Source of the DNA: Wallemia ichthyophaga EXF-994
Taxonomy: Eukaryota; Basidiomycota; Wallemiomycetes; Wallemiales; Wallemiaceae
Reading direction: 5' to 3'
Assembly (NCBI RefSeq): GCF_000400465.1
Contig: NW_008806275.1
Location: 248,001-312,000, forward strand
Length of the DNA stretch: 64,000 nt
The position numbers and the translations under genes were made by a program. The notes beneath the pieces are model-generated. The model did no database searches. It saw only the letters and a program-made list of their open reading frames with translations, and was not told where the DNA came from. Shown in pieces: positions 44,379 to 55,931 of the stretch; within the stretch, counting starts at the first letter, position 1; each line of letters starts with the position of its first letter.

Positions 44379-44788
44379 TTAGTTGTACCAGTAGGTGATT
44401 GGAAGGGTGCCTTGAGCAGCGTTACCAAGCTGGTTGAAGACAGATGGAGAGAGGTCCAAGCCGCCTGAACCACAGCCTGGGCAAGTGTCCTGTACGGTTG
44501 CGGTGGCAGTTTGGCCATTGTTCAAGTTCTGGATGGTGACTTGCTGGCCACAAAGACCTTGGTTCATGTCTGCTTGGGAGACAGCGACAATTGAGTCGCT
44601 GTCGTTGAGGTAGCTCCCACAGCTTCCACGGTTGCCGGTTGCACTGCATTTTTGTCAGTTGTAAGCACAAACATAGTGCACCTCACTCACGTGTAGTAGA
44701 AGGTGGCAGTGCCGGATCTCTTGAGTGGAGCAGCAGTGACTGAGGCAGCAGCTGCGACGATTGTAGCGAGAGCGAGTGTGAATTGCAT
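44379..44788 (-). CDS. secreted expansin-like (DPBB/barwin) protein, left copy
   Basis: Exons complement(44379..44643, 44691..44788); 120 aa. Signal peptide MQFTLALATIVAAAASVTAA is followed by APLKR, a likely Kex2 propeptide site, and SGTATFYYTATGNRGSC, the opening of the double-psi beta-barrel. The barrel continues with ADMNQGLCGQQVTI, DTCPGCGSGGLDLSPSVFNQ, whose Asp in DLS is conserved in expansin and RlpA relatives, and the final ITYWYN. Four Cys are visible. No second (carbohydrate-binding) domain, so it is a single-domain cerato/loosenin-type protein that loosens polysaccharides or binds the wall. The right copy at 59844-60253 encodes the same protein. Confidence 0.88.
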
Positions 44789-45352
44789 CGTGTTCCTTTT
44801 TGTGTTTTTAAAGAGTGTCGAACCGGTCGATGTCTTGTCTTGAACTAAACTAAGTTGTTGAGGAAGCTAAAGAGTATATTAAACCTTTTATATGCTCTAC
44901 ATGAGACAGAAAGATTTGACCGCAGTTCAGCTCGTTCGAGACGCTGGCGTCATACTATCAGTCTCAGGAACCACTTAAGCGAGGAGCCGGAGTGGCTGTT
45001 TCACAGAGAAAACCCGGGCCTGGAGTTGTAAGAAAGGGCGAGTGGCTGATAGTATTGCTAAATCTAGCACTTGCTGCACAAATATGCCATCCTGTAGACG
45101 ACAAATCGGAAAGTCTCGTAAGGGTATTTGTCGTAGACATGGTCTTAGACCAATGACGTCAGCGCCATTATTGGGTTTTGATTCACCGTTAATAAGCTGT
45201 GCTGGGTGTACAGGAACTCATGTGTTTATCGTGTTCCAGAACTTTATCGCTGTCTCACAACCATCCTCCGAAAGAATCCGCGCTATCGCTGACAATATAA
45301 CAAAATGCATAAATAAAATTACAAATACTTTTTAAGCCGCCCAAACATCACA

Positions 45353-46702
45353 TCACATCCTCGCAGTCTGTTTGGCCATCTTCCTCAATTCGGCAGCTTC
45401 AGGTAGTACAGCTATGTTATCTACCAGCATATGACTGTGTTCAGGGTTAGAGTCAAGATTTCCGTAGTACTGCGCCATTTCGCCCTTTGGATGAAGGCGG
45501 CGTAGTTGATCTGTGCTGCAATATTGCCATGGCGGTTCATGTACGAGAATTTCTGTGAATGAATGTGTGAGTTTGAGCGCGATACTCTCTTCTTCTTTTG
45601 ATGGGGTGTATGGTGTGGTTGATCTCAGTCTGTGTGCTTCGAGTGACTTTAGTTTCGCTAGGAGGAAGGCGTTACGTTTTAGCTTGGTTTGTGTCTCTAA
45701 GTGACTCTTGTTTAGGCTGTCGTAGGCTGCTGGGAGATCTTCAATACCCGTGTTATCCACTTGTTCGTTTGTAATCTCTTTATTTTCCTGAATTGGTACG
45801 CGTTGTCCTTTGAAATGTATCATTGTTGGATCTTCAACACCCTTCATTTTGGACGTCGTAGCTATGTTCAGGGACGTAGAGTAAGGTATTGTAGCAAGTG
45901 TCGAGTCATGGCTTGGACCGAACGAATAGTTGGTGCCGTAGTACAGATGCGATACGTCTTTGTTCCTGAACGTGCCATAAGTCAACGATTTAACGTTGGT
46001 GTGGGGACTGGGCAGCGATATGTCCTTGAGTTTAGGAGAGTCAATCACTTTTGGAGCACACTGGACAGGGACGCGGGCCAAGGATGCCTCACCGAGGGCA
46101 AGTTTCGACGCTACCTGCGGGTCTAATTCACTGGCCTGAGTGAAATAGTTGGCGTCGGGCCAAGATTGGTGCAATGCATATCGAGGTTTACTGTGTTCCA
46201 ACTTGTCTAGTTCAGAGTGGACTGGAAGTTGTTAGGGGAGAAAAAATCGCAAGAGCAAGTCTCACCAGATGATGTTGGCAAGACTACGCTTTCTGCTGGT
46301 GGTAATTTGGCCTTCCTCTGTGCGACAATCGAGTTGATGACGGAAATGGCCAATTCACAATCACCATCGATTGTGCACCTGCGGAGAGCATCGTGCAGGG
46401 CGAACAACGAGCCCTGACTGTCATTCAAATACCCAGAAAGCGTAGACTGGCTTGTCTTCTTGGGTGAGTCTGCTTCGATAGGAATATCGAGGAGAAATGG
46501 ATTAATCTTTTCCAGCAGCCTTCTAATGAGGGCGCCGTCGTCGCCAACGACAGTCGAAGCATCGTCATCGTGTACGCCGTCTGACTTGCGCTTCCTCGAC
46601 GCGTCCAGCTGATCGCCCAATTTTACTGCAGAAAATCAGCAGCGAAGCGGGGGAAAGAGGGCACGCACGGCTCTCAGTATTAAGCTTTACTTTGAGCGAC
46701 AT
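45353..46702 (-). CDS. unrecognised nuclear-type protein
   Basis: Exons complement(45353..46221, 46266..46625, 46669..46702); 420 aa. The first exon of 34 nt is needed because the main frame has only a TTG start; it gives MSLKVKLNTES joined to LKLGDQLDASRKRKSDG. The basic RKRKSD near residue 22 could be a nuclear signal. A central segment LTYGTFRNKDVSHLYYG and YSFGPSHDST looks conserved. A Lys/Leu coiled coil (LKRNAFLLAKLKSLEAHRL) lies near residue 300. I do not recognise the family. It shares a 58-bp divergent promoter with PEX10. Confidence 0.65.
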
Positions 46703-46760
46703 TTAAAATATTTTGATAAATAAACGAAATTCGTAGGTGACCGTCTCTTGGAAGGAGCTG
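46703..46760. promoter_or_regulatory. 58-bp divergent promoter (unrecognised gene / PEX10)
   Basis: Start codons at 46702 (minus) and 46761 (plus) leave 58 bp. Confidence 0.5.
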
Positions 46761-47816
46761 ATGACGACGACAAGGGATCAAGGGGATGCAGATGAGGCGT
46801 ATATAATACGGTCTGAGCAGAAGGATGCGTACCATTTGGCGCAGCTGGCGTCGCTCGCCGAGCCCGTGGCCAGGGGAGTGCTGGGTGAGCGAGGCGCTGA
46901 CGATAGCGCGATAAACTAAGTTGAGAAAAAGGCTCGCGGTTTATGGATACGCGTGGTGGCTCAATCAGCGTCGCATTGCTGACTATATACACGGCAATCA
47001 CGACTGGCTTTGGGAGAAGGACGCTTGGAGAGGAGTACACAAACGTACAGCAGTGGAAAGGGCACAAGATGTTGAGCTGGAAGATGCGGGCGCTTCTCGT
47101 GCTCTCTATCCCTGCGCCGCACATACTCAAGTATCTGATAGGCAGGAGTGGCGTAATCAGTAGACTGAGCCCAACACTGCGGCGATTGCTTTCGATATTA
47201 AGCAGCAGCACCACCTGGGACATTGCACGCACGCTCAACCTCATTGCATTCTACTGCGGTAGCAAATACCACACCATCAAGCAGCGCATTTTTCAGATAA
47301 GATATATCGATACATCGCCAGCCACGCAGCAGCACACAGACAAGCCATTCGAGGTGCTGGGATACATGCTGTGCGTGCGCCTGGCACTGCAGCTGGGCGC
47401 GCTGGCAAAGCCATATCTGCCGCAGGTGCCGCTGGGTGCGGTGGAGGTGCCTGCGGTGGAGATGGACGGACGCAGAGTGAGTCTGATCGGAGAGAAAGAG
47501 GAACCTGTGGAAGACACGCGCGAGACTGCACAGCATAATTGCGCAGACGCCCACTCGTGCCTTGCTCCTCGGGATCGAGAAATGGCGGACGGGGCTGGAC
47601 ACAGAAAGTGCACGCTGTGTTTGGAAAACCGCACAGCGACGGCAGCAATGCTTTGCGGACATCTGTATTGCTGGAGCTGTGTGGATAGCTGGCTCAGAGA
47701 AAAGGTGGGCCAACTCCGAAGTCCGAAAACACCTACTAAATGCGTAACAGAACGAATGCCCGCTGTGCAGACAGCACACGACACAGAAAGATGTAATACC
47801 AATCTACAACTTGTAA
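46761..47816 (+). CDS. PEX10: peroxisome biogenesis ubiquitin ligase Pex10
   Basis: Exons 46761..46884, 46932..47704, 47751..47816; 320 aa. The N-terminal Pex2/Pex12-type membrane domain contains the signature RRTLGEEYTNV near residue 70, WDIARTLNLIAFYCGSKYHT and helical spans. The C-terminal C3HC4 RING near 268-306 reads CTLCLENRTATAAMLCGHLY, CWSC, and in the last exon ECPLCRQ. Pex10 with Pex2 and Pex12 ubiquitinates the import receptor Pex5. The first intron is spliced to GC-TCG (ARGVLG-SRFMDTRGG) to keep the family spacing; an automatic model could miss it. It relates in function to the PTS1 enzyme at 21.4-24.1 kb. Confidence 0.9.
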
Positions 47817-47921
47817 AAAATTTATTAATAAACCAACTATGACTCGTATCGATGCCGATCAGGCTGGAGTGCAGGGATATCGAGGGGAGTGAGAGGGGGC
47901 GTTAGCGCAAATAAGGCTGCA

Positions 47922-47976
47922 GATAAGCGTGCGAGTCGCGCGGAATACTCTTATCTTTGTACATTTTTTAGATAAG
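47922..47976. promoter_or_regulatory. three GATAAG sites upstream of glutamine synthetase
   Basis: GATAAG at 47922-47927 and 47971-47976, and its complement CTTATC at 47950-47955, all within 140 bp of the ATG at 48060. Such clusters bind GATA factors (AreA/Gln3 type) at nitrogen-regulated genes (established in fungi); function here is inferred. Confidence 0.6.
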
Positions 47977-48059
47977 AATTTTACCGATTCCGTCAACGCG
48001 CTTGACGAATAAAATCTCTATCTCCAACAACCACCGACAAAGAAACATAAATACAAATC

Positions 48060-49331
48060 ATGGCTAAACTACCACCATCCAGACCAGATCTGCTTGCTCA
48101 TTACATGTCCCTTGACCAGGGCGACAGCATCCAAGCTGAGTGTAGGTGGCAGTGCACAGTGCACACGCTTCACCGTGGCTGACAGCGCAATCCAGATATC
48201 TGGATCGATGGCGACGGCGAGCTCCGTAGCAAAACCACGGTACGCATCTTGCTAGCCATGTCCGTCCGCCCCTTACCATGTATCCACAGACTGTAAACCA
48301 CAAGGTCGAATCGATACAAGAGCTCAAGGAATGGAACTTTGACGGATCCAGTACAAATCAGTCGGTTTCTGATTCAGTCGCTCGGCCACTACTCACTCCC
48401 CTTTAGAGCCCCTGGACACGACAGCGACATCTACCTCCGCCCAGCCGCTTTCTTCAGGGATCCTTTCCGCAAGGGCAACAACATCCTTGTTATCGCTGAG
48501 TGCTACAACAGCGACGGTACCCCTAACAAGACCAACTACCGTCATTACGCCAAGAAAGCCATGGACCTTGCCAAGGACGAGGATCCTTGGTTCGGTATCG
48601 AACAAGAGTACACTCTTTTTGACGCTGATGGCTCCCCTTACGGCTGGCCTAAAGGCGGTTTCCCTGCCCCACAAGGTCCTTACTACTGTGGTGTCGGTGC
48701 CGGCAAGGTCTTTGCCCGTGACTTGATCGAGTCCCACTACCGTGCATGTCTCTACGCTGGTGTAAATATCTCCGGAATCAACGCTGAGGTTATGCCTTCT
48801 CAATGGGAGTACCAGGTTGGTCCTTGCGCCGGTATCGACATGGGTGATCACCTCACCCTTGCCCGTTTCCTTCTTGCAAGGATCGCTGAGGACTTTGGTA
48901 TCGTCGTCAGTCTCCATCCTAAGCCATTCGCTACTGGTGAGTGGAACGGCGCTGGTGCCCACACCAACTTGAGTACTACCTCTACCCGTACCCCTGGCAA
49001 GGGTATGAAGGCCATTGAGGATATGATCATGAAGCTCGAGAAGAAACATGCCGAGCACATTGCTGCTTACGGTGATGACAATGAATTACGTCTTACCGGA
49101 AAGCACGAAACCGGAAATATCGCAGACTTCTCTTCTGGCGTTGCCAACAGAGGCTGCTCGATTAGAGTACCACGTCATGTTGCTGAGCAAGGTGAGTTTT
49201 CTTATTCCTAAATCAAAGTTCACTAACACCCTTCTTCAGGCTACGGTTACTTTGAAGATCGTCGTCCAGCTTCCAACATCGATCCATACCGTGTCACAGG
49301 TCTCTGTGTCAACACTATGCTCTTGGATTAG
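48060..49331 (+). CDS. GLN1: glutamine synthetase
   Basis: Exons 48060..48141, 48196..48239, 48290..48360, 48407..49191, 49240..49331; 357 aa, the size of eukaryotic GSII. Splices restore [18 protein letters not shown] and [20 protein letters not shown], the N-terminal signatures. Then [13 protein letters not shown] and [19 protein letters not shown] carry metal and ammonium site residues. [26 protein letters not shown] and the [12 protein letters not shown] site follow, then [15 protein letters not shown]. It makes glutamine from glutamate, ammonia and ATP in the cytosol and is the hub of nitrogen regulation. Unusually for a metabolic gene the first 300 nt are split over four short exons. 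GATA sites upstream suggest nitrogen control. Confidence 0.95.
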
Positions 49332-49664
49332 ATTCGCTCATCGAGCATGTATTGGGTTTTTATCCTCTAGCAAATCTCATTCATCTGCCATTTAATACGG
49401 CTGATTCTCACTTTCCTTGTCTTTTTTCTCTAAACACTTTGTCGATATAAGAATAACACACAAGAATTTGAATAAATAACGATCTGTATATTGATTGCAA
49501 TTGCGTGTCTTAATTGGTGTACTTCTTTGTGCATGGCTGATTGACTCAGACTGCGCTGGTCTTCTCTGTCTCTGCTCGGGCATAAGACTACCGGAAATGG
49601 ATACATGAAGAAGATTGAGCTACAGATATGATGCCTTTTTAAACCTTTAATAGTTCCTGACATA
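49332..49664. other. 3' flank of glutamine synthetase
   Basis: About 330 bp, AT-rich; no gene recognised. Confidence 0.4.
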
Positions 49665-50177
49665 TCTCCCTCTGTTGAACACTGCTATCAACTGATCTTC
49701 GAGTCGGCTTTACGTCATTGGTGACTTCAAGAAGAGCTCACTTGATAGGATGGGTTTGAAGACTCATATTAAAATTTAGGCACGGCTTATAAGCCACAGT
49801 GACTCGATAGATTTGTTTCAATAAACTCACCCTGCAAACGGCCAAAGGGGGGCAGCAGTGATGGGTTAAACAAGCAATAAACACAAATTAAAGATACTAT
49901 TATTCGAATGGTATCTTCAGCATCAAAAATCTACTTTTATATCCTCCACCAATACAATAACCATCGACTTGAACTTTCACCCTGGCAGCTATCTCAGCGA
50001 CTGGCTGATTTACGACTTTTAATGATCTCCAAATAAAAAAGATTCATGGATTGCTACATTAAGGATCTAAGTCAAGTTGCAATATTATATTTCTGCGGCT
50101 CCAATCGCGCCAAACACGCCCCTAGGAAGATGCAGTTCGACATCGCTCTGTAGCACGCAATAGAGTAGATAGGGAGG

Positions 50178-50206
50178 ATTTAACGCGTTATACGAACGCG
50201 TTACAT
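50178..50206. repeat. MCB-containing palindrome, copy A
   Basis: ATTTAACGCGTT, spacer ATACG, AACGCGTTACAT: 12-bp arms with one mismatch, each containing ACGCGT, the MluI cell-cycle box. Followed by TTTTGGT...ACCAAAA, a second short inverted repeat. Confidence 0.7.
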
Positions 50207-50425
50207 GTTTTTGGTTTGATTCAGACCAAAATATACCCAAGTCTTACAACTTGTTCGCCGCTATAACCGCGAAATAACTATTACGTCGCTTGGCGTCCAC
50301 AGCTCTAAAGACTGGCTCCAGGAAGTAATTAAGATCACTTTCATCCATCAAGCACCTAGTAAAAATGCTTTATGCATAGAAAGGCGGTGGTCAGGCTCGA
50401 CCAGGTTCATTTCGAGATTTAAATA

Positions 50426-50728
50426 ATGGGCGTGGAAGGATGTTCAAGGCTGCTTTGGAATCGCAGAAGTCATGATAGTAGGAAGGCGTATCCATATATA
50501 ACAAATTACTCTCCCGGTAATACGCCAAATCTAGCTAACGGGTACAGAGAGCTGCAAGTGCTATTTCAAAAGAAGGGCGACCAAGAATATCTCGAGGAGG
50601 TGTTTAAGTGCCTTCTAAGTCTCTCAAGCACGAGCTGGGAGGAGGACAATCACACGCCAATCAGGAACGTAAGATTCACAGATGCTCATCGCAGAGCTCA
50701 AAAGTTGGAGAGTTTGTTTGAAATGTAA
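50426..50728 (+). pseudogene. 100-codon relic frame inside repeat copy A
   Basis: An ATG-initiated frame with SRLLWNRRSHDSRKAYPY, YRELQVLFQKKGDQEYLEEV and a C-terminal AHRRAQKLESLFEM. Copy B preserves the first ~40 residues in the same frame but has GTG at the start position and stops at AKKS; copy C has an early stop. The pattern suggests remnants of a former gene with further exons. Family not recognised. Confidence 0.4.
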
Positions 50729-50920
50729 TAAGAGCCCTGAGTTTATGCATTTCGCTCTATCCATGTCGATGTCCAGTTCACTGCGTGCTGCTTACCTTCT
50801 GAAACCACTAAAGAAGAAGCAATAGCATCCTTGTTTATACTGTACATTTATCAAATACATTCTCAGCTCACACCACTCCATCTCATTCATCAACATCTTC
50901 ATCAGTTACCCCCAGCATAG

Positions 50921-53192
50921 ATGCCGGAATCCAAGTATTATGGGCTGGGCCTGGAGGACTACGTTGATGGGGACTCGCGGAGTCGGAAGAATGAGTGCGT
51001 GATCCAGTGGACTGATTCGTATTCTTCATTTGCTCAACTGCGCATAGATCGATAAGCTACAGAGGCTGGACTCAGGGCTACGAGACAGACGACTTGATAC
51101 AGTGAGCAGGCGCAGTATTTGGTAAATCACTCGCTCACGCCACCCAAGCGATCCCAACCAAAGCAAAGTCTGGTCAGTCTCCGATAAGCGCTGTGAAATG
51201 CCTTCTTACGATGCTTCGACAGGGATAGGAGCTACAATTTGGGAAATGTATTCAATAGCCGTGCATTCTTCAATGTCGGTTTGCTGGTTCTTACTGTCGT
51301 TGGTCTCTTCACACTGTTGTATGTCGTGGTTGCTCTTCGCCGGTGAATACTGACGCACGATCAGCGCTGGCTATCCTGTCTATTCATTCTACCAGCTATC
51401 TCGGCCTATCTACCACCACGGCCAGCACGCTCACTACAACAAGACTGGCCAGATTCCGTGGACGATGCCTCGACGTGGTTTGATAGATCCAGACACACCC
51501 GCAGACAACAGAACGCGAATTGGCACCGATGGCCACATCTATGAGCTTGTCTTCTCGGACGAGTTCAACGAGGACGGCAGGTCGTTCTGGTCGGGCGATG
51601 ATCCTTATTGGGAGGCTGGCGATCTGCACTACTGGTCTACTCGCAATTTGGAGGTTAGTGTTGATCATATCAAGTCGGCGTTACTGATTGTGTTTGCTAG
51701 TGGTACTCGCCTAGACAAGTCACGACCAGCGACGGCAGTCTGAGACTAACCCTGAATGAAACAAGCTCACATAACCTCGATTTTGAGGGATCCATGTTGA
51801 CTACTTGTAAGATAGTGTTTATGGCGTCAAAACCTACCCTCTCAAGCGTCCACAGGGAACAAGTTCTGCTTCACAGGCGGCTACATCTCAGCTAGCGTAC
51901 AGCTGCCTGGCACGAACGATGTGTGGGGTATTTGGCCGGCATTCTGGATCATGGGAAATCTCGGTAGGGCTGGCTTTGGCGCAACCTTAGATGGGATGTG
52001 GCCTTATACATACGACTCGTGCGATGTGGGAACATTGCAGAACCAGACAATGGGTAACTATCCAGAGCTGGCCTATACATCAGGTATCGAAGGCAAGGCC
52101 CTTTCTTTCCTGCCTGGACAACGCTTGTCTAGGTGCTCATGCGCTAACGAGATCCATCCTGGTCCAATGCATGAAGACGGCACTTTCGTCGGACGGTCAG
52201 CCGCAGAGATCGACGTCTTCGAGGCTCTGGTTGACCCTGCTATGGAAATGGCACTGTCATCAATGTCGGGCCAGTTCGCTCCGTTCAATGCCCACTACGA
52301 CTGGAGAAATGATACTGAGATGTGGCTTAAATACCCTGAACAGGACAAGTATAATGAATTCCAGGGCGGTGAATGGCAGCAGTCAACATCTATGAGATTG
52401 GTTAACAATCAGAATGCATATGAGAAGTCTGGTGGTGAATATGAGACATATGGTTTGGAGTATAATCCTGGATACGGCCGGGAGGGCTACATAGCCTGGC
52501 ATATGGCGAATGAGAACAGATATACAATCTTCGCTGACACTATGAGAGCCGTGCCCGAGCTAGGTATCAGCGATAGGCATATCTCAGGTGAACCTATGTA
52601 CATCATTCTCAACAATGGTATATCAAACAATTTCGGTGGTATCAACTGGGAAAAGCTTAATGGAAGCTGGCCAAACGTTATGTCTATTGATTGGGTTAGA
52701 GTGTATCAAAGGCGGGATAGAATTAACCTGGGTTGTGATCCTCCTAGTATGCCCACGGCATCTTACATCAATTACTACAAAGAGGCATATACCAATCCAA
52801 ACTTAACGACCTGGGATCAAATGGGAGAGGCGCCAGTGAAGAATGCCATTTTGAATCAGGATGATCCAGAGTGCGAAGCTGCGATGCGATTGGTTCCGGA
52901 GGAGCTCATTGGACATGACAACATTAAACCTATTCTTCCTGCCACGCTTAGACCTCCTATACCAGCGCCGGAAAATCCTGGCCCTCATATTATGCCGCCG
53001 ATACCACCAACGCCGGACTTCAGCGAGTTACCTCCCGAGGAAAGGCCGGTTGTTTACGAATATTTCACGAATCCTCCTCCAATACGCAGACCTGTACACA
53101 ATCTGGGTCCTCCAGCTCCTCCAAGTATGCCTGATGCACCTCCATTCAGAGTAGAGAGAGGGGCGGACACAGGGTCAACAATGAAGATATAG
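50921..53192 (+). CDS. KRE6: beta-glucan synthesis-associated protein Kre6/Skn1 (GH16)
   Basis: Exons 50921..50994, 51048..51101, 51149..51172, 51223..51318, 51365..51653, 51701..51806, 51856..53192; 659 aa. A short cytosolic N terminus includes the 24-nt microexon that restores DDLIHDPNQSKVWDR. A type II signal anchor follows (FFNVGLLVLTVVGLFTLFAG, residues ~72-91), then the SKN1/KRE6 lumenal domain. The GH16 catalytic motif EIDVFE is near residue 332, preceded by VWGIWPAFWIMGNLGRAGFG. The domain ends MSIDWVRVYQR; the ~150-residue tail is Pro-rich. Kre6 and Skn1 act in beta-1,6-glucan formation in the secretory pathway. Yeast proteins have a longer N-terminal tail. Confidence 0.92.
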
Positions 53193-53300
53193 AGCAAGTC
53201 AATAACGGTGAACCTCACTAACTCCTTTACATTGGTATATCATATAGGATATATACGAGTTTTAAGCATCCCTATCAATCTACAAGCAACATGCATAAGT

Positions 53301-54546
53301 TTACAACAATAATTTAGCGCTAGCTTCGACTTTACACGACCATGGCGTTTGTTTTGGATTTGTGCTGGTGTTGAAACCCAGCTCGGAAGCCACGATGAAT
53401 TCATTCTCAATGTGGATGCAGTCTTGAGCTACCAGAGCATCTTCCAATGGTAATGAGATGAGTGGATGCCTGGATGACACTGCGTTGATGGTGGGTGATT
53501 TAGTTACAGCTGGCGTCGGATCAACTTGGACTTGTGTTGATGTGGTTTGGCGTTTCATGAACTGAATGCCATGGGCAAGGGTCAAATCATCCGTTGTGTC
53601 AAGCGCTATAGCCCCTCTAGAAGGATCGCCGCTGGTTATTCTGTGGATGGTTTTGATACTGCCGTTGTCATTATACGCCGCAACGTAGTATTCGTCCTCC
53701 TTATCTATTCTGTTCTTGTTGAGGAGCTCTAGCAGCTGTCTACACGCGTTGGCGTTGTTGAGCATGAGTATGATATTGCCAGATGCGTTTGTCACCTTGA
53801 GGACATCTGAGAAAGGTGAGTAACCCTCAAAATTGATATTCGGAGCATCTGTTTTGTTTTCCTCCGTGCTTCCAAAACCAACCAAACCACCGCCAACTAT
53901 TGCACCACCTGGGAAGGACAATGTATGTACGAAACCAGTCTCGAAAGGCGTATGAGGGAGAGCAAGGCCTAACTTCTTTGCATGTGGGAATCGCTGGTGG
54001 ATGGTATGTACGAAATCCTCACTGTTTGGCTCAGTGAAGTAGATGAGAGACTTTATAGAGTCTTGACTGAGGTAAGAGTAAGTCTTTGGTCTTTTTATCA
54101 CGCAACACCCACTTCAAAGGGTCGCCGTCGAGTTGTTGAGGCAGTGCAACACTTCTCGAACGTCTGCCTGACCAAATACCTACACTTGGATCCGAATTCT
54201 TGTCCCATTTGCTGAAATCGGGCAATTCACCCAGCTCATCGTCGTCTATAACGTGCTTTCTGATCCAGCGGCCGACAGTAGGTGCATTGCGACCGCTGAT
54301 GGGTGCGTGAAAAGGTATAGCTGTGCTTGGTAATTCAGCGTACGAGAGTGAATATACGTCGTCTACGGAACGCGCTTTGAATGGGTCTGTGAGACAACCT
54401 ATGGTGTTATCTGATGAGAGAATGGTAGCGAAATTGGGCGTATTCTTGGATATTGATAGGAGTTTGTTGCTGCTGCTGCTCTTTAATCCTGTTGCTTGCT
54501 TGTGTAGCTGCTCCGCGGACTTTGTGAAGAAGGTTCCAAGTCTCAT
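53301..54546 (-). CDS. FIST-like domain protein, possibly mitochondrial
   Basis: Exons complement(53301..54066, 54113..54546); 399 aa. The splice joins DGDPL to NQDSIKSLIYFTEPNSEDF. Segments LGLALPHTPFETGFVHTLSF and GGAIVGGGLVGFG, then a Ser/Thr-rich linker and a sensory-like second half with IILMLNNANACRQLLELLNK, resemble FIST/FIST_C proteins such as FBXO22 relatives. I am not certain of the family. The N terminus (MRLGTFFTKSAEQLHKQ) could be a mitochondrial presequence. An upstream ATG frame at 54728-54543 with a signal-like start cannot be spliced in frame to it; it may be an upstream ORF. Confidence 0.6.
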
Positions 54547-54861
54547 GTTACTGTGGCGAATGGTTTGTGAGTATAGTTTGGCTGAGTACCGCTTCTACTT
54601 ACAACCGCGTATATATCTGCTGGCTTAAATCTGTGCCGATATGCACTCGCTAATCCTTCAGAGTACAGCGGTTCCCGTGGAAGACAGAGTGCAACGACGG
54701 CAACGACGACAACAGCAGGAAGACGCATTGAGAAGAATTGAATAGTTTTACAAGAGGTTAAATCCAAAAAGTATCACCATTGCTGCTAAATTAGTCTCAG
54801 GAATGTGCATTTCGTCATAACGCAGGTGCAATGTGAGATGGGGGAATCGATATTGCTATTG

Positions 54862-55661
54862 CTAGACAGACTGTACCGTCAACACAGCCACTCTGCCATC
54901 CTGAGGTATGTGATGGTTGATGCCGTTGCTGCCAGGCTCAATCAGTCCATCGATCCACTCGATAGAGGTCCTAAACGAATATCCATTCCCAGATCCTCCA
55001 AGCAGGGCTTTGCTGGCCAAGTCGTCGCGTCCCACTGCGAGTATGTTAGATTTATGAGTTCAAAACACTCATTCTCATTCTCAGACGCACAATTATATCC
55101 ATCTTCAAGGATCTTGTGTCTCTCCTTTATCTTCTTCTCTTTACTGACAGCAAGGAACCAGGCACCTGTGGATGATTGCCTGAATGCTCTAAAATGGTTA
55201 CCGCCCTGGTACGACTCCCAACACGTACCAAAGTAAGGGAAATAACTCTGTCTCAGCTCAATGTTTTCCTTAAACCATCCGTGTCCATCCAGGTTAGCAA
55301 ACTGTTTGCCGCCTATGTGCAAATTTAGGCATTCAGCCGCAAATCCGACAGACTTGGCGAAATCTAGCAGCCCCTGATTAGATAACACGTGTGGATCCGA
55401 ATTTGCGGAAATAATAACATTTAGGGGCTCTCCAAAGAACGGTGTAGCTTGCTGGGCGCTTGTTGAGTCGTGTATCCCTCAAATCGAGCACAGACTCACA
55501 TCGAGCATCGATCCGCCGAGTGGCCTGGGATCTAAATAACCGACACTGTCTTCGTCTGGAATTTTCGCGTAGCTGGTAAAGCTGTATAATTGCTCATAAT
55601 CCAAAACAAACGACCGCGCAATTTGGCTTATCAAGGTTAGAAGCAGCACAAGTTTGATCAT
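54862..55661 (-). CDS. secreted basidiomycete-type protein of unknown function
   Basis: Exons complement(54862..55034, 55091..55451, 55500..55661); 231 aa. Signal peptide MIKLVLLLTLISQIARS. Mature part begins near VLDYEQLYSF and contains LGGSMLDQATPFFGEPLNVI, FAAECLNLHIGGKQFANL, a GTCWESYQGGNHFRAFRQSS core and LFLAVSKE-like strand, then GYNLGRDDLASKALLGG and PGSNGINHHIPQDGRVAVL. I know this pattern from widespread secreted proteins of basidiomycetes without an assigned function. The second splice (GTGCGT donor at 55090, CTAAC branch) is essential: without it the protein would end at 54942 and lose the conserved C terminus. Confidence 0.75.
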
Positions 55662-55931
55662 GGTAAGCCGGAAAGAGAAGCGCGGAGTATAATGGGGCTA
55701 TGAGATGAATATTACTGCAGTATGTTCTATCATACACAGTCTGCGCTTGAGAATTACGCTTGCTCCTTAAAGCCAAACCATCAATGCTGAGAACTTTGGT
55801 CAGAGGCGCAGGCAGAGGCAGCACGAAGCCGTTGGTGATTGGTGACGAGACTATTGATCTGAGGGCCTTTAGAAATACGCCTGGAAAAGGATACGTGCCA
55901 GGTAAGCAGGATTTGTGAGGATGCAGCAGCG

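Larger units (their letters stand above)
43318..45206 (-). repeat. ~1.89 kb inverted repeat, left arm
   Basis: The reverse complement of this segment is nearly identical to 59426-61313. I found about half a dozen single-base differences, all outside the expansin coding exons. Homology stops abruptly at GCTGGG near 45206 and near 43318. It contains one expansin-like gene and two small unassigned frames. Confidence 0.92.
49665..50730 (+). repeat. dispersed repeat family, copy A
   Basis: Begins near TGTTGAACACTGCTATCAAC and shares with copies B and C the segments CTGGCAGCTATCTCAGCGAC, TGATCTCCAAA, GTCCACAGCTCTAAA and TTTGGAATCGCAGAAGTCA. It contains the palindrome block at 50178-50206 and the longest surviving frame (50426-50728). 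Identity with other copies is roughly three quarters, judged by eye. Confidence 0.75.

Noticed and set aside
45042-45335. ORF crossing the left border of the inverted repeat
   Set aside because: The corresponding frame in the other arm diverges at the border into an unrelated end, so it is probably chance.
54543-54728. Small ORF with a signal-like start (MRLPAVVVVAVVALCLPREP)
   Set aside because: It overlaps the start of the FIST-like gene, and no donor or acceptor joins it in frame; kept as a possible upstream ORF only.
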